From CAZDXJ01 sp964509475 (lineage in GTDB: Bacteria > Pseudomonadota > Gammaproteobacteria > Methylococcales > Methylomonadaceae), in the NCBI GenBank assembly GCA_964509475.1, contig CAZDXJ010000092.1, positions 1 to 8,076 on the forward strand: a stretch of DNA of 8,076 nt. Reading direction: 5' to 3'. Below, piece after piece: positions 1 to 6,381 of this stretch. The notes under the pieces are model-generated. The model saw nothing but the letters and a program-made list of their open reading frames with translations. It did not search any database and was not told the DNA's origin. The position numbers were made by a program, and so were the translations under genes. Numbering within the stretch: the stretch's first letter is position 1; each line of letters begins with the position of its first letter.

Positions 1-54
1 ATCCAGCGATTCATCCAGGTCTTTTACCCGAACCATAGTGTGCAGATAACGCAT
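1..54 (-). CDS. gloA: Glyoxalase I (lactoylglutathione lyase), 5' end only
   Basis: This is the first 18 codons of a minus-strand gene that leaves the window at its left edge. The visible peptide, MRYLHTMVRVKDLDESLD, closely matches the start of GloA enzymes (E. coli begins MRLLHTMLRVGDLQRSID). His5 sits where the family has its first metal-ligand histidine. By family knowledge GloA is a cytoplasmic VOC-fold metalloenzyme that converts the methylglyoxal-glutathione hemithioacetal to S-lactoylglutathione, a detoxification step. The ATG start (54-52) is well supported: a clean GGAGG Shine-Dalgarno lies at 68-64, nine bases upstream. The gene is transcribed divergently from tamA. Only the N-terminus is visible, so another VOC-family member cannot be wholly excluded. 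Confidence 0.85.
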   Translation of the reverse strand, partial: MRYLHTMVRVKDLDESLD

Positions 55-84
55 GATAGGAAACCTCCGCTTGATGGCTTGTTT

Positions 85-94
85 TTGTATACAA
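85..94. repeat. Perfect 10-base palindrome TTGTATACAA
   Basis: TTGTATACAA is its own reverse complement. It lies just downstream of the predicted gloA start point, between the divergent gloA and tamA genes. It could be an operator half-site pair, or an alternative -10 (TATACA) for gloA on the minus strand. A 10-base palindrome can occur by chance in AT-rich intergenic DNA, so the regulatory reading is tentative. Confidence 0.25.
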
Positions 95-104
95 TCGTTT
101 GCCG

Positions 105-113
105 ATTTTAGCA
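105..113 (-). promoter_or_regulatory. Candidate extended -10 promoter element for gloA
   Basis: On the minus strand this reads TGCTAAAAT: a TAAAAT -10 hexamer (110-105) preceded by the TGn of an extended -10. It would start transcription near 98, giving a leader of about 45 bases that includes the strong gloA ribosome site. No good -35 is seen about 17 bases upstream, which is tolerable for an extended -10 promoter. This is motif reading only. Confidence 0.35.
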
Positions 114-138
114 TGTATCCCGTTAATTTCATTATATT
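108..138 (+). promoter_or_regulatory. Weak candidate promoter for tamA-tamB
   Basis: A TATATT hexamer at 133-138 (5 of 6 to TATAAT) is preceded by TTAGCA at 108-113 (4 of 6 to TTGACA) with a long 19-base spacer. Transcription would begin near 145, about 40 bases before the ATG at 183. The -35 overlaps the candidate gloA -10 on the other strand, so the two promoters may interfere. If tamA really starts at the GTG at 252, the leader would be about 107 bases. Confidence 0.25.
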
Positions 139-141
139 CAG

Positions 142-169
142 AAACTGTTTGCAAACGCCTGTCGCAGGC
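142..169 (+). repeat. Clustered short inverted repeats ahead of tamA
   Basis: Three adjoining symmetrical elements lie here. AAAC-T-GTTT is at 142-150. The perfect palindrome GTTTGCAAAC is at 147-156 and shares its GTTT with the first. GCCTG-TCG-CAGGC at 157-169 is a 5-bp stem with a 3-base loop. In RNA these would give alternative small hairpins just upstream of the ATG at 183, and as DNA they could be protein-binding sites. No known regulator motif is recognised, and the stems are short. Confidence 0.3.
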
Positions 170-182
170 TGGTACAGCATCC

Positions 183-2003
183 ATGTTTCGTTGTCGAAAC
201 CAAAATGATTCGGAGCCTGTGTCATTTTCGGGTTCTGTCGGTGTCTATTTAGTGTTGCGCCTGTTTGGGGGTCTCCTGGCCGGCTTGCTTGCGGTAATGT
301 TGACGCCGTTTCCGGCTTGTGCGGATTGGATCGATTGGGCAAAAGCCGATAATCGGGTACTCATCGAGGGGCTGGATACCGATCTGGAAGCCAATGTCCG
401 GGCCTGGCTGCCTTTACAAAAGGAGCCTTGTGATGTTGCGAAGTGGAAAATCGAAAAACTGGCGGCGCAAGCGCCAGAGCGCATTCGACAAAGCTTAAAG
501 GCTCTGGGATATTATCATCCGCAAATTCATTATCATTTACAATGGCTGCCTGCTTGCTGGCGCTTTCATGCCATAATTGAACGCGGCCCTCCGGTCAGAA
601 TCCGCAGCATTGAACTGGACATTAGCGGGGCCGGTAAAACGGAAGATTTTTATAGCCAGTTAAAACAAACATTGGCAATCAAGGTTGGCGATGTTTTGCA
701 TCATGGCAAATACGAGGCTATCAAAAATCGCTTGATACGTGTTTCCGAAGATCAAGGTTATTTTGATTACCGCTTTGCAAAACATGAATTGCGGGTTGAT
801 ATCCAACAGAATCAGGCGGATATTATGGTGCATTTTATAACCGGTCCACGTTATTATTTTGGTAAAATCCGGTTGCAGCCCTCGGTATTGGAACCTGCAT
901 TTATCCGCAAATATCTGGATATTGACGAGGGCCAGCCTTATCAGCGCGAGCGGATAAGCGCAACCCATTTTGCCCTGGAGGGTAGCGGTTATTTTAAAAA
1001 TGTGCGCATTGAAGAGCAAAAAGGGCAAGCCCTCGAACAGCGCCTGCCCTTGCGTATTGAATTACAGTCCTTAGCTCGCCATGCGCTGGATTTTGGTGTC
1101 GGTTATGATACTGATTTGGGTATGCGGGGCCATGCGAATTATCACAACCGTTATGTCACCCGTTCCGGGCATCGTTTTGAAACCCGTATCAGCATTTCCC
1201 AAAAAAAATCCTATTTTTTTATGGACTACCGTATCCCACTGGCCGACCCCCGCCGGCAAAAACTGGATTTTGTCGCCGATTTTGTGCATGAGGATACCGA
1301 TACCGTTTTCAGCCAGACCTATCGGATCGGCGCTCACTATAGCGAGCATTTCAAAAAAGCTCAGGTTCTGATGGCGAATCTGGATTTTGGCGCCGAATCG
1401 TTCGATAACGCCGGTGAAAATAAATTCAAATGGTTACTGGTTCCAAGTTTATCCTGGTCCAATGTTATCGCCCAGGGCCAGGGTTTTGCCCGCCAGGGTT
1501 TTAAATATTCGCTTAAATTTCAAGGGGCCAGCCGCTATGTCCTGTCCGATGTCAACTTTGCCCAATTACGTTTCAAGGCTAAATATATCCGGCGTTTGCC
1601 TTGGTTAGCCCGATTGTTGCTGCGCACGGATTTGGGCGCCATGGCGGTCGAAGATTTTGCCGAATTACCCACCAGTTTCAGGTTTTATGCAGGTGGCGAT
1701 AACAGCGTGCGGGGTTATAAATACAAAGCCATTGGCGCGTTTGATCAACAGGGTGAGGTCATTGGCGGGCAGTTTCTGGTCGTGGGCAGTGTGGAATATG
1801 AACAGCTTGTCTACAAACAATGGAGCGTCGCGGTTTTTATCGATGGCGGTGATGCTTTTATACAAGACTTTCGGCCCAAATTTGGTTTGGGCTTCGGGCT
1901 GCGCTGGTATTCCGTGATTGGACCGATTCGGGTTGATCTGGCGTTTCCGAAGGGTGATTGGCAAAGTCCGCGTCTGCATTTCAGTTTCAGTACGGCTTTA
2001 TGA
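183..2003 (+). CDS. tamA: TamA, outer-membrane translocation and assembly module subunit (Omp85 family)
   Basis: TamA is an outer-membrane Omp85 protein. With TamB it helps assemble some outer-membrane proteins and is implicated in envelope lipid homeostasis. From the ATG at 183 the product has 606 residues. A hydrophobic signal segment ends in A-C-A before Asp48. Three POTRA-like domains follow (roughly 58-135, 138-222 and 224-296, with GYF motifs in the second and third), then a C-terminal 16-strand-type barrel (about 297-606). The barrel carries FYAGG (501-505) and VRGY (509-512), the conserved Omp85 loop-6 motif. The chain ends in an aromatic-rich strand, HFSFSTAL. The start is uncertain. 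A GTG at 252 would give 583 residues and a normal 24-residue signal peptide, close to the 577 of E. coli TamA; a TTG at 99 is also open. None has a strong ribosome site. The stop overlaps the tamB start. Confidence 0.94.
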   Translation: MFRCRNQNDSEPVSFSGSVGVYLVLRLFGGLLAGLLAVMLTPFPACADWIDWAKADNRVLIEGLDTDLEANVRAWLPLQKEPCDVAKWKIEKLAAQAPERIRQSLKALGYYHPQIHYHLQWLPACWRFHAIIERGPPVRIRSIELDISGAGKTEDFYSQLKQTLAIKVGDVLHHGKYEAIKNRLIRVSEDQGYFDYRFAKHELRVDIQQNQADIMVHFITGPRYYFGKIRLQPSVLEPAFIRKYLDIDEGQPYQRERISATHFALEGSGYFKNVRIEEQKGQALEQRLPLRIELQSLARHALDFGVGYDTDLGMRGHANYHNRYVTRSGHRFETRISISQKKSYFFMDYRIPLADPRRQKLDFVADFVHEDTDTVFSQTYRIGAHYSEHFKKAQVLMANLDFGAESFDNAGENKFKWLLVPSLSWSNVIAQGQGFARQGFKYSLKFQGASRYVLSDVNFAQLRFKAKYIRRLPWLARLLLRTDLGAMAVEDFAELPTSFRFYAGGDNSVRGYKYKAIGAFDQQGEVIGGQFLVVGSVEYEQLVYKQWSVAVFIDGGDAFIQDFRPKFGLGFGLRWYSVIGPIRVDLAFPKGDWQSPRLHFSFSTAL

Positions 2004-5000
2004 GGATCGTTTTAAAACGCAGTCTGGTTTTTTGGGGGCGTATGGGTCTCATTGTATGCCTGGGGCTGATGAGCGGGATCATTGTCCTGATCACGGTGCC
2101 GGAATGCAGTCAATGGTTGATTTACCGGATAACGGACAGGACACCGGGTTTGACCGTTGAACGGGTTAGCGGCGTTTTGAACCGGCGTTTGAGCGTGCAG
2201 GGCATTCATTACCAAAGTGAAACCCTCAGCGCCGATGTGCAGGAGGTTTCGGTGCAAATGCGCTGGCTGGATTTATTGGCTGGTCAGTTACAGCTTGCCT
2301 CGCTGACCAGTCGGGGGATTCACCTGGTGCAAAAACCGGGCAACGCGCCGGAAAACAGGTCGATACAGATAGGAATTTGGATACCCTTGCCCTGGCGTAT
2401 CGAGCGCATATCATTGGATGATATCCGCTACCAAACAGGAGGCCAATCGTATCATTTGCAATCTCTGCAAGGCCGTTTGTCCGGTTTCGCCCGGCATGTA
2501 CAACTCAGTGGTTTGCAGGTACAGTATCAAACCTTAAAACTCCAGGCTGAAGGTTGGTTCAGTCTGTCACCGTCCTGGCCCTTTAGCTTGAAGGCACGGA
2601 TACAGGGCCGGTTTGAAGCGGTGGGTTTAGTGGACAGTCATTGGCAGTTGCAAGGCAATAAGGACGGCATGGAATTCAACACCCGGATTGCCAGTCCAGG
2701 TAATATACAAATAACCGGGGAGCTGGCGTTCAAGGAAAAACCGGAACTTGATTTGCATGCCCGCTGGACCCGGTTATTGTGGCCATTAAACGGAAACCCC
2801 CTCTATATCAGCCGTCAGGGTTCGCTTACTTTGCAGGGGCATATCGGGCAATATCAAATCAATCTGCAAAGTTTGGTCAGGGGGCGCGGTTTGCCGGAAA
2901 GCCGCTTGCTGGTTGCGGCCAAAGGAACTGGCAAGCGCTTGCAGTTCAAGCAATTACAACTGGATAATGGCCAGGGGCAACTGTCCGTTTCCGGCAGCGT
3001 GGACGGTTGGGATAATCCGCAGGCTTTGTTCGATGTACACGCTGCGAACTGGCCTTTGCCGGACGATTTGATAGCTTATCCCGGGCAGCTCAGTTTACAG
3101 GCCAGGGTGTCCGTTTCCGGTGCATCGGCACAGCTTCAATTACAACATTTGCATGGAAAACTGGCGAATTATCCGTTAAAGGCTTCCGGGAGGGTGCGCT
3201 ATCAAGACCGGGTGTTACGGATCACTGAATTGCAGCTGGCCGCCGGCAATAACCGGCTTTGGATCGATGGTACACTGGGTACGGACAATACCCTGCAATT
3301 TCGCCTTCAGGCGGATGATTTATCGGTATTTGATGATGGTTTGCAAGGCCATGTCCAGGCTCAGGGCAAGCTGATCGGTTTGTGGCGTAAACCACTTTTA
3401 CAGATTCAATTGCAGGGTCAACAAATAGCTTACGATATGCTCCGGCTGGGTCAATTCACCGCAAGGGGCGAGATGGATACCGGTTTGGACAAGCGCTGGA
3501 CTGTATCCGTGCTTGGGCAAGGTTTGCAGCTCGATGGCAATGCTGCGCAACGTCTGTCCATCCATTCTGCCGGGCAACTGTTGTCGCATAAACTGCATAT
3601 TGGAATACAATCGCAACAGGCTGGTCTGGAAATGGAGTTGGCCGGTGGTTACCGCGAATCGCATTGGCGGGGGGATATTCACGCCTTGCGGGTTTCAGGT
3701 AAAGCATTGGGTCATTGGCTTATGCGGCAAGACACGGCCTTGGATGTGACTTATCTTGACGGGGGCTTACAGATCGACAGTTCCCGTTTATGCCTCGATG
3801 CAAGACAAACCGCCTCTGAACTGTGCCTGCGGGCGCAATGGCAGGCCCGGATCGGGCAATTTTGGCAGGCCCGGATTAAGGCGTTGCCGCTGGACAGGAT
3901 GGTCAACGTTGTGCCGCAAATGCCCGCTCTGCAAGGCACATTGTCCGCTGATCTGGATTTACGGCAGGATACCACGCAGCCTCATGATGCCCAATGGCAA
4001 GGCGTGCTGCATTTGCAATCCGATGGCAGACTTTTGATGGATTCGGATGGACACAAAACAGAACTGCCTTTCCGGTTTGTTGTACAAAGCGATCTGGAGG
4101 GGCCGCGTTTAAACACCCGGTTCAGTCTTGATGCCATTCAGCAAACCCTTGTTCAGGCCCGTGTGGCCCTGGCCAACTGGCGTGACGGGAAGCAATCCCG
4201 TCTGGATGGACAAGTCAAAATCAATATTGCCGATTTATCGTTTTTTAACGCCCTGGATTTACCAGTGCATGATCTGAACGGTGCCATCAAAAGTGAATTT
4301 GCTGTCCAGGGCCGTCTGGCACAACCGTATTTGACTGGCTGGAACGGTCATGTGCATAACGTGCATTTCAGCATACCGGCACTGGGGAGCGAAGTTGACA
4401 ATCTGTCGATCAACGCCCGCCAGACGGCGGCCCGGGTCGCTCAACTGAGCGGGGAGGCCAGCATTGGCAAAAGGCAGCTGCATCTACAAGGCCGTATACA
4501 ATCAGAAACCGGGCCAGGGCTGCAATTGTATGTACAGGGTGAAGGACTCAAAATCGTTCAGTTACCGGAGGCGGAAGTTTATCTATCCCCCCGTTTGCAA
4601 TTAACCCTGAATCAACAGGGATTGAAACTGGCCGGATCACTGGCCGTACCTCAGGCCAATATTGTGTTGACAAGCTTGCCTGCGGAGGCGGTGGCGGTCA
4701 GCGACGACGAAGTGATTGTTCCGGTCACTGCAAAGCAGCGGCAAAACCAGGTCTGGCCCGTCAATATGGATATCCGGGTGTCTTTGGGGAAACAGGTGCA
4801 TGTACAGGGCTATGGCTTGAAAACCCGCTTGCAGGGTGATTTACAAGCGGTTTACCGGCGTGGCCGGATACAGTTGTTCAATGAACTGAACTTGCGTGAA
4901 GGTGTTTATCAGTCTTATGGCCAGGACTTGAAACTTGAAAAAGGTCAATTACTGTTTACCGGCGATATTAAAAACCCGGCCATTCATTTACTGGCTTTCC

Positions 5001-5455
5001 GCAAGGCTATCGCAAAAGACGATCCGGTCACGGCTTATTTAAAAGTAACCGGCACCCTGGAACAACCCAAATCATCCATCTACACGGTGCCGGCGTTACC
5101 GGAAACCGAAGCGCTGGCTTATTTGTTGACCGGCGGGCCGTTGAATAAAGGCGGCGGCTCGAATGCAGCACTATTGGCCAAAGTGGCGATGTATTATGGC
5201 AAGGAACCCATCAATAAAGTGGTATCCGGCCTGGGTATTGAAGAATTTGATTTCAAAAGTACCGATGTTGGCGAAGCCTCGCTGATCCTGGGCAAACGCA
5301 TAACACCTAAATTGTACGTCCGTTATATTATGGATGTGCTTTCCTCGCATAGGGTTCTGGCGGTTGAATACCGGTTGACAAAACATATCCGTATCGAAGC
5401 GCGCAGTGGTGAAACCCACAGCAGCGATATCAAATACCACCTGGAATTTGATTGA
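2000..5455 (+). CDS. tamB: TamB, inner-membrane-anchored translocation and assembly module subunit
   Basis: TamB is anchored in the inner membrane and spans the periplasm as a long beta-taco-like fold that docks on TamA. It is an AsmA-like, bridge-type protein proposed to carry phospholipids and/or help barrel assembly. The product has 1151 residues, somewhat shorter than the 1259 of E. coli. Residues 1-15 are basic, and about 16-33 form one hydrophobic segment (GLIVCLGLMSGIIVLITV). A long body of alternating polar and hydrophobic strands rich in Gln, Leu and Gly follows. The C-terminal DUF490/TamB domain (about 800-1151) shows the family signature EGVYQSYGQDL (967-977), then KGQLLFTGDIKNPAIHLLAFR (981-1001). 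The end, DIKYHLEFD, resembles other TamB tails. The ATG shares ATGA with the tamA stop, so translation is probably coupled; no clear ribosome site precedes it. An in-frame ATG at 2042 with GGGGG at 2034-2038 is a less likely start because it removes the basic N-terminus. Confidence 0.95.
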   Translation: MRIVLKRSLVFWGRMGLIVCLGLMSGIIVLITVPECSQWLIYRITDRTPGLTVERVSGVLNRRLSVQGIHYQSETLSADVQEVSVQMRWLDLLAGQLQLASLTSRGIHLVQKPGNAPENRSIQIGIWIPLPWRIERISLDDIRYQTGGQSYHLQSLQGRLSGFARHVQLSGLQVQYQTLKLQAEGWFSLSPSWPFSLKARIQGRFEAVGLVDSHWQLQGNKDGMEFNTRIASPGNIQITGELAFKEKPELDLHARWTRLLWPLNGNPLYISRQGSLTLQGHIGQYQINLQSLVRGRGLPESRLLVAAKGTGKRLQFKQLQLDNGQGQLSVSGSVDGWDNPQALFDVHAANWPLPDDLIAYPGQLSLQARVSVSGASAQLQLQHLHGKLANYPLKASGRVRYQDRVLRITELQLAAGNNRLWIDGTLGTDNTLQFRLQADDLSVFDDGLQGHVQAQGKLIGLWRKPLLQIQLQGQQIAYDMLRLGQFTARGEMDTGLDKRWTVSVLGQGLQLDGNAAQRLSIHSAGQLLSHKLHIGIQSQQAGLEMELAGGYRESHWRGDIHALRVSGKALGHWLMRQDTALDVTYLDGGLQIDSSRLCLDARQTASELCLRAQWQARIGQFWQARIKALPLDRMVNVVPQMPALQGTLSADLDLRQDTTQPHDAQWQGVLHLQSDGRLLMDSDGHKTELPFRFVVQSDLEGPRLNTRFSLDAIQQTLVQARVALANWRDGKQSRLDGQVKINIADLSFFNALDLPVHDLNGAIKSEFAVQGRLAQPYLTGWNGHVHNVHFSIPALGSEVDNLSINARQTAARVAQLSGEASIGKRQLHLQGRIQSETGPGLQLYVQGEGLKIVQLPEAEVYLSPRLQLTLNQQGLKLAGSLAVPQANIVLTSLPAEAVAVSDDEVIVPVTAKQRQNQVWPVNMDIRVSLGKQVHVQGYGLKTRLQGDLQAVYRRGRIQLFNELNLREGVYQSYGQDLKLEKGQLLFTGDIKNPAIHLLAFRKAIAKDDPVTAYLKVTGTLEQPKSSIYTVPALPETEALAYLLTGGPLNKGGGSNAALLAKVAMYYGKEPINKVVSGLGIEEFDFKSTDVGEASLILGKRITPKLYVRYIMDVLSSHRVLAVEYRLTKHIRIEARSGETHSSDIKYHLEFD

Positions 5456-5679
5456 GTCATCATCGTTCCATCTGAATACAACACCGCTATTAAGCCAGGC
5501 TGTTTTGTTAAATCTAGCGATGGAAGGGGCAGGTGTGAATTTATCGCCTCGGCACCTCGATCACAATATCTTGTAAGCGGACAGGCATCGCATGTACACT
5601 ATACGCCCCTGTGTGCCGCTAGTATGAATACATTGAAAATCCAGGGGTTTTGACAATCCTGACCGGACATGCGCGGATA
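5456..5679. other. Intergenic gap between tamB and the DUF4912-GH57 unit
   Basis: No gene of convincing quality is seen in these 224 bases. No clear intrinsic terminator follows tamB: the nearest candidate, AGCC-A-GGCT followed by GTTTTGTT at about 5493-5509, has an impossible one-base loop. Short complementary pieces exist, GCGAT (5517-5521) with ATCGC (5543-5547) and AGGTG (5531-5535) with CACCT (5553-5557), but they are only 5 bp each. The gap marks the boundary between two functionally unrelated transcription units. Confidence 0.5.
5571..5600 (+). promoter_or_regulatory. Weak candidate promoter for the DUF4912-GH57 unit
   Basis: TTGTAA (5571-5576) and TACACT (5595-5600) are separated by 18 bases; each matches its sigma-70 consensus at 4 of 6 positions. 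They lie about 80 bases upstream of the ATG at 5680. A promoter is expected in this gap from gene context, but this match is weak and other placements are possible. Confidence 0.2.
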
Positions 5680-6381
5680 ATGAAATTTTGGCAATCGAGA
5701 TACAGTTGCATACATACCCTTTCACAGCAAGCGTTGATTGATATCAGCCAGGAAATCAGCCAAAAATATGCCTTGCGCTGCAACAGCTACTTACCCGAAC
5801 TGGCGATTATGCCGGTTGATCCACTGCATCTGTATGCTTGGTGGAATCTGCAAAACCAGGCCGACACCCCGGCGGACTATAATGAGCCAATATGGATATT
5901 GAGGATTTACTCGTTACCCGATCTGAGTGAGTCTGAACATCCAATTCAGTTACAATTCGATGTAAAGGTAACAGGGCTTAAAAATCAACACAAAATTCCT
6001 TTGCCTGTTTCGGCAATGGCGTATGCCGCAATTATCGGAAAACAGGATCGTAACGGGGAGATAACGGCGGTTGCACAATCCAATATCATTCAGGTACCGC
6101 GTGATAACCCGGTTTCAGTATCCGAATGGCAAGGTATATGCCCCAACCCACAACAGCGCTGGCAAGAACGGATAAACACAAGCGGATTGAACAACGCTTC
6201 CCGAACCCTGGTTTTGGAAAACTTCAATGCTTATGGTTACGATTTAGTCATTTTCAGCTACGAACAAGACCTGACCGAAGTCAGTAGACTGTTGTGTAGA
6301 GAGAATAGCGACCCTCCATTGCGGCTTATAAAATCTCCACGGATAAATAAAAACGATTCCGGTCAGGGATTTGGTTTTTAG
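5680..6381 (+). CDS. DUF4912 domain protein, partner of the GH57 branching enzyme
   Basis: From the ATG at 5680 the product has 233 residues. Residues about 38-142 match my memory of the DUF4912 domain: LPELAIMPVDPLHLYAWWNL (38-57), the strand LRIYSL, the block IPLPVSAMAYAAIIG (106-120), and SNIIQVP (134-140) closing the domain. No signal peptide or membrane segment is seen, so it is probably cytoplasmic. The family has no established activity. The beta-rich, aromatic domain and the GH57 neighbour suggest carbohydrate or partner binding; that is inference. The C-terminal 90 residues hold a WQGICPNPQQRW stretch, a strand-like TLVLENFNAYGYDLVIFSYE region and a polar tail, none of which I recognise. 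The stop TAG shares one base with the GTG of the next gene, so the two are surely co-transcribed. The start is uncertain: no strong ribosome site precedes 5680, and the alternative TTG at 5650 has AGGGG only two bases upstream. Confidence 0.85.
   Translation: MKFWQSRYSCIHTLSQQALIDISQEISQKYALRCNSYLPELAIMPVDPLHLYAWWNLQNQADTPADYNEPIWILRIYSLPDLSESEHPIQLQFDVKVTGLKNQHKIPLPVSAMAYAAIIGKQDRNGEITAVAQSNIIQVPRDNPVSVSEWQGICPNPQQRWQERINTSGLNNASRTLVLENFNAYGYDLVIFSYEQDLTEVSRLLCRENSDPPLRLIKSPRINKNDSGQGFGF

Noticed and set aside
660..1028. Minus-strand open frame of 122 codons inside tamA
   Set aside because: It lies wholly opposite the POTRA-encoding part of tamA, which has clear family motifs, and its translation shows no recognisable domain.
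1958..1999. Extension of tamB to a TTG at 1958
   Set aside because: It would overlap tamA by 46 bases and put 14 polar residues before the basic, then hydrophobic, anchor. The ATG at 2000 with an ATGA overlap is a much more typical arrangement.
2160..5000. Internal repeats in tamB suggested by recurring LQ and QLQ stretches
   Set aside because: These reflect the alternating beta-strand composition of the TamB body. I saw no fixed-length repeat unit at DNA or protein level.
5493..5509. Terminator-like AGCCAGGCT followed by a T-rich stretch after tamB
   Set aside because: The arms AGCC and GGCT are separated by a single base, so the hairpin cannot form properly.
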